The position numbers were made by a program, and so were the translations under genes. Below the pieces are notes generated by a model, which saw only the letters and a program-made list of their open reading frames with translations, made no database searches and was not told where the DNA came from. 64,000 nucleotides of DNA from Pinibacter aurantiacus (GTDB lineage Bacteria > Bacteroidota > Bacteroidia > Chitinophagales > Chitinophagaceae), in the NCBI RefSeq assembly GCF_019130065.1, contig NZ_JAHSPG010000009.1, positions 1 to 64,000 of the forward strand. The letters run 5' to 3'. The stretch's first letter is position 1, and each line of letters begins with the position of its first letter. Below, piece by piece: positions 18,001 to 27,448 of this stretch.

Positions 18001-18537
18001 GCGATCATCAATATTGGTGTATAAACTATCGCCTTTAGGATCGATGAACATCCATTCAGGGATCACCAGGTTAAGTTTGGAAATATTTCTTCTTAAAGAA
18101 AAATAAGATTGTGGATCCCAGGCCACATAAAATGCAGCGCGAATACCACAATTAAAGGGGTAAAAAGGTCGTCCCTCAGCTCCGGTAAAAGGATTGAGTT
18201 TATCAACGTCCACCGGGTTTTGAGAATACCTGTTAATATAACAACCAAGCTGCTGGTTCTTGTCCATTTTCGTATCTATATATGAACGGAAGCCTGCATA
18301 TTGCTTGTTGATCTTATTGTCGCGGAAAAAAGCCTGGTTTGTTTGAAGGATCTTTTTGTACGCCTCATTCTTTTCTTTCAGTTGGGGAATGCTTGGTTTG
18401 TAATCACGTACCAATGTAATAGTAATAATTACAATGCCTAAAACAGCCAGAAACAATAAAATACGACTGGTCCATTTAAAACGTTGCCAGCGGGTGGCGG
18501 AATTCGTTTGAAAGACCTGTGTAGTAGAAGGGTTCAT
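15079..18537 (-). CDS. Trifunctional GH18 - polysaccharide deacetylase - GT2 protein
   Basis: An 1152-residue membrane protein. A membrane anchor lies at 25-44. A GH18-like domain follows at about 110-430, with the catalytic-type motif GINVDLED at 236-243. A CE4 deacetylase at about 510-710 has TFDDGPD (515-521), zinc ligands His568 and His572 in HTFSHP, and LLHDAGG. Membrane segments lie near 740-770. A GT2 synthase at 788-1020 has DAD at 875-877, AEDCD at 970-974 and QRFRW at 1008-1012, then more membrane segments. GT2 domains with this layout extend beta-linked GlcNAc-type polymers, CE4 removes acetyl groups and GH18 cleaves such chains, so one polypeptide could make and trim an extracellular polysaccharide. 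No export porin is adjacent. Confidence 0.92.
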   Translation of the reverse strand: MNPSTTQVFQTNSATRWQRFKWTSRILLFLAVLGIVIITITLVRDYKPSIPQLKEKNEAYKKILQTNQAFFRDNKINKQYAGFRSYIDTKMDKNQQLGCYINRYSQNPVDVDKLNPFTGAEGRPFYPFNCGIRAAFYVAWDPQSYFSLRRNISKLNLVIPEWMFIDPKGDSLYTNIDDRAYQLMKESKVKVMPILSNNFQGTFNGAAVHRIINDPKKKERLIQDILKVLSKGNFAGINVDLEDLVEKKDEPIIAFQKELYSRLHEKGYLVSQDVMPFNEDYNYTELAKCNDYIFLMAYDQFYDMSSPGPVSAQKWIEAAVDEAAKNIPSEKIILCLAGYGYDWPKDGQASNVTYQEALTTARESEGKIDFNNNTYNLHFSYFDDNDAPHEVYFTDAATNFNTMRFATEYGLSGVALWRLGSEDSRLWDFYDKDMGVAALQHFDFGDFASVESSNDVDYIGDGEILDVLSTPTNGQITTELDSAQMLIAEEHYLSLPSMFVVKKYGKVSPKQVLLTFDDGPDPIYTPQILDILGQEHVPAAFFLLGINAENNIPLVKRIYNEGHEIGNHTFSHPNVATVSKRRANIEFESTRLLIEAITGHSTILFRAPYNADAMPETMEELVPVALARQKNYLDVGESIDPEDWEPGVSADSIVQRIIDRKAELDTMGGIILLHDAGGDNRTQTVKALPRIIKYFKDNGYTFITLSELLHKKKDELMPPVPKGSGYTLMQFNYYLAEFGYWGGRILFSLFMVFIFLSLGRILLMAVLASRQNKKDKQLLVAPTIKDFPLVSIIVPAYNEEVNAVSSLSNLLKTDYPNFEVLFIDDGSKDATYDKVSNFFADEPKVKVFTKPNGGKASALNYGILQSKADYVVCIDADTKLLPDAISKLMQQFLTTLPGADEIGAIAGNVKVGNEVNMLTKWQSIEYITSQNFDRKAFAAVNAITVVPGAIGAFRKKAIEDAGGFTTDTLAEDCDLTIRILRCGYTVKNENKAIAMTEAPESLKMFLKQRFRWSFGVMQTFWKNRDALFNWKYKWLGWLALPNILIFQFMIPAIAPLADVFMIIGILTGNAAKILSYYFIFMLVDGAVSILAFSFEKEKYGKLWWLFPQRLIYRWLMYYILFKSFRKAIKGELQHWGVLKRTGNVKDIAVGAN

Positions 18538-18632
18538 AATGAAATGATATGAATTGCAAAGTTCTAAAGGAAAAACAAAGAAGCACCTTAATTAACTACC
18601 AGTTAACCCTGAAAAAATACTTTTAACAAGAT

Positions 18633-18800
18633 TAATAACTGAATAACTGAGTAACTGAATAACTGATTGGTTAAATGTCGTACAGATTGATTGAGTCAAA
18701 GCACGCTGCTATCTGAATAGTTGAATAATTGAAAGATTAGATGCAGTCTCGCTGTATTACCTCCAAACATTCAGTTATTCAGTTACTCAGTTATTCAAAT
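18633..18800. repeat. Octamer-word inverted repeat (TAACTGAA type)
   Basis: The left arm (18633-18666) is four TAACTGAA/G/T words and the right arm (18768-18800) the reverse complement. About 100 bases lie between, including a partial inner copy near 18716-18735. It sits between two minus-strand genes, upstream of the GH18-CE4-GT2 gene and downstream of dnaX. Confidence 0.85.
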
Positions 18801-18804
18801 ATTC

Positions 18805-20625
18805 CTACAGATCCAGCTCCAGTCTCAGTCTATCCCTCAGTTCCTTCACCGCCGGGTATTCTTCTGCTATTTTTTGGAACTGTTCTTTAGAGGTAAGCGG
18901 CATTTCTACCTTGGGAATAAGATCCTCGTTGAGCTCAACTATAACATTATAAGTAAGTCTGCGGTTACAAAATTTTTCCTGCAAATATTCTGACAGGCCA
19001 ACACGTTCACCTTCGATGAATTTCTGCTGTAAATTATTGGGGGTAACTATTTCAAAACTTGCATCTGATTTGATCCGCAATACTGCCAGATCAAAGCTTT
19101 GGGCCGCCGGGTTTCTTCCTTCTTTAAGTAATACGGAAAAATTGCGCCATACTTCTTCCAAAACACTTTGAGTGAGTGGGATAGCCTGTTGCATTGCGCT
19201 GTTGCCATCACCGCCCGTAAACTGCTGGCGCATCTTTGACAGGGAACCAAGTTTGCCACCACCAGACTGCGGCGTCGCAGCTTGCTTAGCGGCAGGAGCA
19301 GGCATCGCTGCCGGTTGCTGCGGTTGCGGAGTGGGAGCTTTATATTGAACCTGGGGTTCTTCTATAATCAATTTCGCTCCACCCTGCGCGGCAGGAGGCA
19401 TTTGCGGTGTACTCTCAACACCGGAAGCGATTTTAAGCTCTACAATCTTCAGATTTTTGAATGCTACAGGTCGTGTAGATTCAGCTATTTTTTTTTTGCT
19501 AATCCCGTCTCCGGAACTAGCTAACTCAAGTGCTTGCTGTAAATAGCAGAGTTTGATCAACAAAAGCTCAACATGCAGACGTTTATTTCTTGCCGCTTTA
19601 TAATTGATCTCAGCCTCATTAAGAGCGTTCAAGGCGCTGATGATATAAGGAATCGAAACTTTTTGAGCAGTAGCTGTATAACGATCCCTGAAGCTTTGTA
19701 CCACTTCCAGCAATCCCGCAACCTTTGCATCTTTACAAACCAGCAGGTTGCGAAGGAACTCTGCAAAACCATTCAAAACCAGGTCTCCCTCAAAACCTTT
19801 ACGGTTGATATCATCGTAAAGCAGCATTGCTCCGGCGAGATCCTGTTCCAGCATGCAATCAACCATCTTGAAGTAGTAGTCCGCATCCAGGATATTCAGG
19901 TGCTCGAGTGTATTTTGATAAGTAAGTTCACCATTGGTAAAACTCACTATTTTGTCAAGAATACTCAAAGAGTCGCGCATGCAGCCTTCACTTTTTTGAG
20001 CGATTACCTGAAGGGCAGCTTTATCCGCATTGATTTCTTCTTTCTCGCAAATTTCTGCAAGGTGATCCACCGTATCGTTGATGGTAATTCTTTTGAAATC
20101 GAATATTTGACAGCGACTTAAAATGGTCGGAAGGATCTTATGTTTTTCCGTGGTTGCCAAAATAAAAATGGCGTAGGGTGGCGGCTCTTCCAATGTTTTA
20201 AGGAACGCGTTGAAGGCACTTGCGCTCAGCATGTGTACCTCATCCACAATGTACACCTTGTATTTGCCGGCTTGTGGAGCGAAACGAACCTGTTCTACCA
20301 GTGCCCGGATATCATCCACTGAGTTGTTGCTCGCAGCATCCAGCTCGTGAATATTTAACGATGTGCCTTCATTAAAAGAAACGCAGGAATGACATTCATT
20401 GCAAGCCTCACCATCCGGCGTTGGATTTTCACAGTTGATTGTTTTGGCAAGAATACGGGCGCAGGTTGTTTTACCCACTCCACGCGGACCGCAAAATAAA
20501 AATGCATGCGCCAATTGCTGGTTCTTAATAGCATTTTTAAGGGTAGTGGTAATGTGCGATTGCCCTACAACCGTAGAGAAATTCTGAGGGCGGTATTTTC
20601 TTGCCGAAACGATGAACTTATCCAT
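18805..20625 (-). CDS. dnaX: DNA polymerase III gamma/tau subunit
   Basis: A 606-residue clamp-loader ATPase. It has the opening YRPQNFSTVVGQ, Walker A GPRGVGKT, four zinc-binding cysteines (CENPTPDGEACNECHSC), the DExx motif VDEVHMLS, and the SRC sensor segment LSRCQIFDFK. A proline/alanine/glutamine-rich linker leads to a tau-type C-terminus. The start is the ATG at 20625 (MDKFIVSARKYRP). A longer frame to 20727 would add 34 residues encoded by the octamer repeat in front and is unlikely. No recR or YbaB-type gene is adjacent. Confidence 0.96.
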   Translation of the reverse strand: MDKFIVSARKYRPQNFSTVVGQSHITTTLKNAIKNQQLAHAFLFCGPRGVGKTTCARILAKTINCENPTPDGEACNECHSCVSFNEGTSLNIHELDAASNNSVDDIRALVEQVRFAPQAGKYKVYIVDEVHMLSASAFNAFLKTLEEPPPYAIFILATTEKHKILPTILSRCQIFDFKRITINDTVDHLAEICEKEEINADKAALQVIAQKSEGCMRDSLSILDKIVSFTNGELTYQNTLEHLNILDADYYFKMVDCMLEQDLAGAMLLYDDINRKGFEGDLVLNGFAEFLRNLLVCKDAKVAGLLEVVQSFRDRYTATAQKVSIPYIISALNALNEAEINYKAARNKRLHVELLLIKLCYLQQALELASSGDGISKKKIAESTRPVAFKNLKIVELKIASGVESTPQMPPAAQGGAKLIIEEPQVQYKAPTPQPQQPAAMPAPAAKQAATPQSGGGKLGSLSKMRQQFTGGDGNSAMQQAIPLTQSVLEEVWRNFSVLLKEGRNPAAQSFDLAVLRIKSDASFEIVTPNNLQQKFIEGERVGLSEYLQEKFCNRRLTYNVIVELNEDLIPKVEMPLTSKEQFQKIAEEYPAVKELRDRLRLELDL

Positions 20626-20635
20626 GGAAGCGAAG

Positions 20636-20805
20636 TTAATTTGAAAATGTGGTAATTTGAAAATTTGAAAATGGCCGGCGCGACTCGCTGAGTTGAAAAT
20701 TAACTCATTAATGATCGAATTAAACAATGTTACAATGTTACTATTTGTGCCGAATGTTACGCAGAATGAATTTTCAAATTAGCACATTTTCAAATTTTCA
20801 AATTA
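20636..20805. repeat. Octamer-word inverted repeat (TTTGAAAA type)
   Basis: The left arm (20636-20677) is tandem TTTGAAAA words with one interruption. The right arm (20769-20805) is the reverse complement. It lies between two minus-strand genes: downstream of the acyltransferase-like gene and upstream of dnaX. Confidence 0.82.
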
Positions 20806-21963
20806 AAGCACCGGGTGACGCTTAAACTCCTTAGTTTGGTCAAACATGTACCGATATGTCGTTAAAATCCTGCTGCGGTTGGGCGTGAGGTTTTCGGCTA
20901 CTGCAATCATTTTGGGATTGAAATCACCTATCCACTGCATTTCGTAGTCCTCGTAGTCCAGTTTTGTTCTGAAATCGATAGAAGCTTCTTCAATAATGTA
21001 GCTGTCGATACCCTTTGCCTGCCATTCTGGAACCACGCCAAAAACCAAACCTACACAGCGCTTGTTTTTTGACATTTTCTTGAGCCATAAAAATTTCAGT
21101 TTATGCAGCAAATTGAAATTGCCGTTCAGGTGTTTAAACCATTGGTTAAGATCAGGCAGGTTAATGAAAATGGCAATCGGCTCATCTTTATGGTAAGCGA
21201 ACCAAACAATTTTTTCATCCATCACCATCTTCATTTGCTGGAACATTTTAATACACTGCTCCTTGCTCAATTGCTTGTTGCCGCCGTGGCCGGCCCAGGC
21301 TTTGTTATATACAACACAAAAGTCGTCCGCGTATTTTTTCAGATCAGATTTTACCAGATGCCTGCAGGAAAACTCGGGGTCCTTAGCAATGGCAGCATGA
21401 CGGTCCTTGAATTTTTTCGAAAGCATCTCCTTCGTATGCATGCCAAAGCACACCTGGTCGAAGAATTTTTTGAACCCGTAATTTTCAAATAATGCTTTAT
21501 AGTAAGGCGCATTAAAATTCATTTTAAATAAAGGTTCCTGAAACCCATGCACCACAAGCCCCCACCAGGCATCACGCTCGCCAAAGTTGATCGGGCCATC
21601 CATTGCTTCCATGCCTTTTTTCATGAGCCAGTGTTTAGCCACGTCAAATAGCATATCAGCTGCCTGCTGATTATTAATGCAATCAAAAAAACCAACTCCT
21701 CCAACCGGGCCATCATCGCCCTTGTTCTTGTATTTTTTATTGATAAATGCGGCAATACGACCAATTAATTCCCCATTTTCACCCCTTAATATCCAGCGTA
21801 TGCATTCACCATGACGAAAAGCTTTGTTTTTTGTCTTGTCAAAAACACCATTCACATCGTTATCGATGGGACGGATATAATTTGGAACCGATTTGTTGAT
21901 AATAACGTTCACCTTGATAAACTCCGTGGCCGTACTTACGTCATTTACTTCGATTAATTGCAT
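20803..21963 (-). CDS. GNAT-fold acyltransferase-like protein (YghO-like)
   Basis: A 386-residue soluble protein. An N-terminal GNAT-like half contains GELIGRIAAFINKKY, the hallmark GPINFGERDAWWGL and FNAPYYKALFENYGF. A second GNAT-like half contains IAIFINLPDLNQW and GVVPEWQAKGIDSYIIEEA, where an acetyl-CoA-binding loop would sit. It resembles the large uncharacterised GNAT family that includes E. coli YghO and is often annotated as hypothetical or N-acetyltransferase. The substrate is unknown. It has no signal peptide and is transcribed alone, divergent from the YtxH gene. Confidence 0.65.
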   Translation of the reverse strand: MQLIEVNDVSTATEFIKVNVIINKSVPNYIRPIDNDVNGVFDKTKNKAFRHGECIRWILRGENGELIGRIAAFINKKYKNKGDDGPVGGVGFFDCINNQQAADMLFDVAKHWLMKKGMEAMDGPINFGERDAWWGLVVHGFQEPLFKMNFNAPYYKALFENYGFKKFFDQVCFGMHTKEMLSKKFKDRHAAIAKDPEFSCRHLVKSDLKKYADDFCVVYNKAWAGHGGNKQLSKEQCIKMFQQMKMVMDEKIVWFAYHKDEPIAIFINLPDLNQWFKHLNGNFNLLHKLKFLWLKKMSKNKRCVGLVFGVVPEWQAKGIDSYIIEEASIDFRTKLDYEDYEMQWIGDFNPKMIAVAENLTPNRSRILTTYRYMFDQTKEFKRHPVL

Positions 21964-22063
21964 AGTAAGTTTTGAGTAATATATTCTTGCAAGTTAGGGT
22001 TTCGCAGTTATTTTCAGCTTATCGGTACAACTTTTGGCTCCTCGATTTGTTGGAATAAGATTT

Positions 22064-22160
22064 GAATTAACACTAGAAAGTTTTAAGAGATAACTATGAG
22101 TTTTAACTTATTAAAGAAGATAAAAACTTATAACTTACAACTCAAAACTTATTACTTAAC
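22064..22160. repeat. ACTTAT/TTTTAA word-rich divergent spacer
   Basis: Repeated words of the kind AACTTAT, AACTTAC and TTTTAACTTA fill this spacer between divergent genes. Partial reverse-complement matches exist between the two halves (GAGTTTTAA against CTCAAAACTTA). It looks like a decayed member of the word-hairpin class seen elsewhere in the window. Confidence 0.4.
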
Positions 22161-22195
22161 AGATTCTTATTGATAATTTTAGAAAAACTTATTTT

Positions 22196-22441
22196 ATGAG
22201 TAGTACTAAATTTCTTGCAGGAGTAATTGTTGGCGCAGCCGCCGGAGTAGCATTGGCCATGTTCATGAACAGTGACAAGGGCCAGGAACTTATTTCAGAT
22301 ATTAAATCTGCCGCTGGAAAAGCAGGTGATAATCTGAAAAATAAATTTAACGACCTGAAAGATCAGGTAGCCGACACCGTGCAAAAAGGAAAACAATACG
22401 CACAAGATATAAGCGACGATGCGCAGAACTATACAGCCTAA
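22196..22441 (+). CDS. YtxH-like small membrane protein
   Basis: An 81-residue protein. An N-terminal glycine/alanine-rich membrane segment (FLAGVIVGAAAGVALAMFM, about 5-24) is followed by an amphipathic Lys/Asp-rich tail, as in YtxH/general-stress proteins. It is the first of three closely spaced genes, with 16 bases to the next. This trio layout recurs in Bacteroidota and is probably linked to envelope or osmotic stress, but no function is known. Confidence 0.85.
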   Translation: MSSTKFLAGVIVGAAAGVALAMFMNSDKGQELISDIKSAAGKAGDNLKNKFNDLKDQVADTVQKGKQYAQDISDDAQNYTA

Positions 22442-22457
22442 TGTTTAATCATAAAGA

Positions 22458-22832
22458 ATGGACGAACAACAACCCGGCTTTTTTGAGAACGTTCAAAATT
22501 TAACCGAAGAATATATACAGGACCGGCTATTACTTTTAAAGCTAAGGGCGGCCGATAAATCGGCGCGCCTGGCTGGCTTATTGGTGTCGTTTCTCATAAT
22601 TGCCCTGCTTGCTTTTTTTGTGCTTTTTTTCATAAGTATTCTTGTAGGATACTTTTTTGTTTGGGTAACACAAAGCTTGTTTTGGGGATTTGGTATTGTG
22701 GCAGGTTTTTATGCCCTGCTGCTAATACTGGTATTTGCATTTAGAAAAAAATACATAGAAAAACTCATAGCAAATATTGTGATAAAAGTATTCTTCGATA
22801 GAACCGCAGACGATGATGAAAAAGAAAATTGA
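22458..22832 (+). CDS. Phage-holin/holin-X-like membrane protein
   Basis: A 124-residue protein with two long hydrophobic segments (about 42-70 and 72-100) and charged ends, resembling the Actinobacterial holin-X / phage holin-like superfamily found in non-phage stress loci. The start MDEQQPG at 22458 lies 16 bases after the YtxH stop, and the end overlaps the next gene by 20 bases. No lysis partner is present, so a membrane-stress role is more likely than lysis. Confidence 0.75.
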   Translation: MDEQQPGFFENVQNLTEEYIQDRLLLLKLRAADKSARLAGLLVSFLIIALLAFFVLFFISILVGYFFVWVTQSLFWGFGIVAGFYALLLILVFAFRKKYIEKLIANIVIKVFFDRTADDDEKEN

Positions 22833-23154
22833 CCTCTCCCATATCAATTCGCTTGAAGATCTTGCAAAAGAACAGCATGCCGTAAAAGCGCGCATTCGCA
22901 TGCGTGAGGATGAATTGAAAACGCACTTCAAACAAATACCCAAAGAAGCATTGAAATTTGGTGCCGCTGCTATTGTACCGTCAGTACTTCAAAGCAAGGC
23001 CGCTTCTTCCGCATTTGCGGTGGGAAAAAATATCCTTGGAGGCTTGTTTGCCAAAAAAGGAGAGAAGGGAGAAGCAATTTGGACCGCCGTTCGGCAAGCA
23101 GGCTTGTATGTAGTTATAAAGCAGGCTTTGAAAATATTTGCTAAGAAATTTTAG
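22813..23154 (+). CDS. Hypothetical protein, third gene of the YtxH/holin-like trio
   Basis: A 113-residue basic protein with a charged helical N-terminus (LEDLAKEQHAVKARIRMREDELKTHF) and a weakly hydrophobic glycine/alanine-rich centre. It has no signal peptide and no recognised domain. Its start overlaps the end of the holin-like gene by 20 bases, so translational coupling is likely. It probably acts with the two membrane proteins upstream. Confidence 0.7.
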   Translation: MMKKKIDLSHINSLEDLAKEQHAVKARIRMREDELKTHFKQIPKEALKFGAAAIVPSVLQSKAASSAFAVGKNILGGLFAKKGEKGEAIWTAVRQAGLYVVIKQALKIFAKKF

Positions 23155-23234
23155 AGGAGTTGAGAATGGAGAGTTGAGATTTGAGAGTGATTCGATTTAC
23201 AAACTCTCAACTCTCCATTCTCAACTCTCAACTA
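23155..23234. repeat. Heptamer-word inverted repeat (GAGAGTT type)
   Basis: The left arm (23155-23188) is built from GAGAGTT/GAGAATG words. The right arm (23203-23234) is the reverse complement after about 15 bases. It lies between convergent genes. Confidence 0.85.
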
Positions 23235-24842
23235 CTTGAACATCATCTTGCTCATCTTCGCATCATGCCCATAAATATCATCTCTGAAGTTTAGCTGCCC
23301 CTTTCTATCCACAAAGGCTGTGAAATAACCGATGTAAACGGGGATAGGATTTTTTAATGTTACATACTGTTCTTTGCCGCTGTTCATGGCTTTCTGCATT
23401 TTTTCATCCGTCCATGAAGAGTCTTTGCGTAAAAGGAACTGTGCCAGTTTGGTTGGTTCGCCCAGTCTTATACAGCCATGACTAAAGGCCCGGCTGTCTT
23501 CATTGAACAAACTCTTTGCGGGCGTATTGTGTAAGTAAATATTGTAGCTGTTGGGAAAAAGAAATTTCACCCGGCCAAGTGAGTTTTTGGGCCCCGGTTT
23601 TTGCCTTACAATCGGAAGACTTCCACTGTATCCCGTGATTTCCATATTGTGGCCTGCAATGTAATTTTTGTTTCTCCTCATGCCGGGCAACACTTCATTT
23701 CTGACAATACTCGTGGGAACGTTCCAATAGGGGCTGAAAACAACATATTTCAAATTGCCCGTGAAGATCACAGTGTTATGCCCTTCTTTTCCCACTACCA
23801 CATTCATGTTGAAATCGAGATTGCCATTCTCATAAACATATAATTTGTACGCAGGAATATTTACCAGCAGGTAATCGGTTTTCGGCTCTTCCGGCACCCA
23901 GCGCAAGCGCTCCATATTGATCATTATCTGGCGGATGCGAAACTGAACGGACTGGTTCATCTCCCGCAATGTAGCGCCGCCTACAACACCGTCTTCCTTC
24001 ATTCCGTAACGGTTCTGAAAGTTTTTAACAGCCACCTGGAGCGAATCTGTAAACAGCGTCGAGGTGTCTGTTTGCATAAAATCTCCTGTGCGAAAAAGTC
24101 GCTTTTTAATAGCCGTAACCGCAGGAGAACGGTCGCCCTTTACAAACTTTTTTTGATCTGGCGCTATAGGCTCCCATGCGCTGTCTTTTTCTATTTTGGA
24201 GTATTTCACCAGGTAATCTCTTAGCAGTTTGTATTGCCTGTTTAAAGGTTCATATTCTCCGGTGTTTTTTCCTTTGTTAATGACCACAGAATCCAGCAGG
24301 GAAACCATATTTATTTTCTTCCTGGGAATGAACCACTGAAGATCGTTCGGGTTCAGTTCTCTTGAACCTACATATGCACGAGATGCATATCGAAAGAATT
24401 GACGCGTAAAAAGCAGCTCGGCACGCAGGCGGCTGGAGTCTGGCAATGCAATGCTATCGTTCTTGGCTGTGGCAGTATCAACGATATTTTGAAGAAAGGG
24501 GTTGTATAGGCTGCTGTCGCCGCTATAGCCAATGTAGTCGCTCTGCATGTTCCATAAACTGCGGGTTTGCTCAGCCAGGCCATTTTGAAAGAACCATGCA
24601 AATTGATAGTTCCGGCCATTATAAAAACTTCTGAATTGATCTGCCAGCGTATCAGGTATCTGCTCCTTCTGAATAAAACTTTCGAGCGCTGTGCTGTCAA
24701 AAAAAAGATCTGAAAACGAGTTGATTTTCTTTATCGTAGTATCCCTTTTTTCAACCTTAAACTTCGGAGAAGTGGACTGGTTACATGCTGCAATGATGAC
24801 GCAGGCAACAGCCATAAAAAAGACATTATTCTTCAATTTCAT
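23232..24842 (-). CDS. L,D-transpeptidase (YcbB-like), lipoprotein
   Basis: A 536-residue enzyme that cross-links peptidoglycan at meso-diaminopimelate (3-3 bonds) or attaches proteins to it. The lipoprotein signal ends in the lipobox IIAAC with Cys20. A peptidoglycan-binding domain lies near 230-295 (FQNRYGMKEDGVVGGATLREMN). The YkuD catalytic domain is at about 320-480, with the motif SHGCIRLGEP and catalytic Cys457. The layout and length match the long YcbB/LdtD class. A single gene, convergent with the YtxH trio. Confidence 0.93.
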   Translation of the reverse strand: MKLKNNVFFMAVACVIIAACNQSTSPKFKVEKRDTTIKKINSFSDLFFDSTALESFIQKEQIPDTLADQFRSFYNGRNYQFAWFFQNGLAEQTRSLWNMQSDYIGYSGDSSLYNPFLQNIVDTATAKNDSIALPDSSRLRAELLFTRQFFRYASRAYVGSRELNPNDLQWFIPRKKINMVSLLDSVVINKGKNTGEYEPLNRQYKLLRDYLVKYSKIEKDSAWEPIAPDQKKFVKGDRSPAVTAIKKRLFRTGDFMQTDTSTLFTDSLQVAVKNFQNRYGMKEDGVVGGATLREMNQSVQFRIRQIMINMERLRWVPEEPKTDYLLVNIPAYKLYVYENGNLDFNMNVVVGKEGHNTVIFTGNLKYVVFSPYWNVPTSIVRNEVLPGMRRNKNYIAGHNMEITGYSGSLPIVRQKPGPKNSLGRVKFLFPNSYNIYLHNTPAKSLFNEDSRAFSHGCIRLGEPTKLAQFLLRKDSSWTDEKMQKAMNSGKEQYVTLKNPIPVYIGYFTAFVDRKGQLNFRDDIYGHDAKMSKMMFK

Positions 24843-24896
24843 ATTAATGAATTACGCATAACGAAATTATAAGGAAGTCCTGTAACATAAAACAAT

Positions 24897-24930
24897 AAAA
24901 AAGGTTCCTGCTTTTGCAAGGAACCTCTTT
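24897..24930 (-). terminator. Terminator after the CsbD-like gene
   Basis: A hairpin (AAGGTTCCT with AGGAACCT) has A-runs to its left on the plus strand, which become a T-run on the minus strand after the stem. It lies 24 bases downstream of the CsbD stop codon. Confidence 0.75.
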
Positions 24931-24953
24931 TACAAACTATTTGGAAGAAACAA

Positions 24954-25142
24954 TCAGCCAAGCGACTTTAACCAGGCGATCAGGTCTTCTCTTGTTTTGC
25001 CTGTTTTTTGTTGCATCTTGCCCAGCCATTCGTCGTCCTTGCCTTCTTCGTATTTTAGATCGTCGTCATTAAGATCAGCAACGGCTTGTTTAAGTTTGCC
25101 CTTCCATTCATTAAGTTTTCCTTTAATTTCCAGCTTGTCCAT
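24954..25142 (-). CDS. CsbD family stress protein
   Basis: A 62-residue protein with the family opening [20 protein letters not shown] and the short acidic middle. CsbD-like proteins are general-stress proteins of unknown biochemical role. The C-terminus ([25 protein letters not shown]) is longer than in some relatives and is typical of Bacteroidota copies. A single gene with its own terminator. Confidence 0.9.
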   Translation of the reverse strand: MDKLEIKGKLNEWKGKLKQAVADLNDDDLKYEEGKDDEWLGKMQQKTGKTREDLIAWLKSLG

Positions 25143-26946
<1,804 letters not shown>

Positions 26947-26948
26947 TT

Positions 26949-27117
26949 AATTTGAAAATTTGAAAATTTGAGAATTTGAAAATTAGGAACTCCGAATTTC
27001 AAATCTTCAAATTTTCAAATTGAATAACTTTTAAAGAATGAATTTGAAGATAATTGATAGTACTTTGGGTAATGCACCCGGCATTTTCAAATTTTCAAAT
27101 CTTCAAATTTTCAAATT
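26949..27117. repeat. Octamer-word inverted repeat inside the atpD-atpC operon
   Basis: The left arm (26949-26986) is tandem TTTGAAAA words and there are two right-hand arms, 26993-27021 and 27083-27117, of the reverse complement. The two arrangements could form alternative hairpins between two genes that must be expressed together. Confidence 0.82.
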
Positions 27118-27123
27118 GTACAA

Positions 27124-27393
27124 ATGACACTCGAAATATTAACACCTGAAAGAAAGCTCTATGGCGGCCAGGTTTACGGTGTACAGCTGCCGGGAATAGA
27201 TGGTTTGTTTGAGGTTCTTGATAGACACGCTCCAATGGTTTCCGCTTTGAAAAAAGGCAATTTGAAAGTATTGGTAGATAAAAGTCAGAGCAACACGGTC
27301 AACTATTCAATAGAAAGCGGTTTCGTTGAAATATTGCACAACAAAGTAACAGTGCTTGTTGAAGGCGCAAACCTGGTTGATAAATCACACTAA
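27124..27393 (+). CDS. atpC: F1 ATP synthase epsilon subunit (short form)
   Basis: An 89-residue central-stalk protein. It has the N-terminal beta-sandwich only (LTPERKLYGGQVYGVQLPG, GIDGLFEVLDRHAPMVSALKKG) and lacks the C-terminal helical hairpin that in many bacteria regulates ATP hydrolysis. This short form is usual in Bacteroidota. It lies downstream of atpD on the same strand and is followed by a terminator. Confidence 0.94.
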   Translation: MTLEILTPERKLYGGQVYGVQLPGIDGLFEVLDRHAPMVSALKKGNLKVLVDKSQSNTVNYSIESGFVEILHNKVTVLVEGANLVDKSH

Positions 27394-27416
27394 GCGAATT
27401 TTGAATTTTAGATATG

Positions 27417-27446
27417 AGTCGTCTCCAAAAGAGGCGACTTTTTTAT
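27417..27446 (+). terminator. Terminator after atpC
   Basis: AGTCGTCTC and GAGGCGACT form a 9-base stem with one G-T pair and a CAAAA loop, followed by TTTTTT. Confidence 0.8.
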
Positions 27447-27448
27447 TG

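Noticed and set aside
20626-20727. 34-residue N-terminal extension of DnaX
   Set aside because: It is encoded by octamer-word repeat sequence; family proteins begin near MDKFIVSARKYRP.
22458-22832. Prophage remnant because of the holin-like gene
   Set aside because: No other phage gene is near; holin-like proteins of this kind occur in ordinary stress loci.
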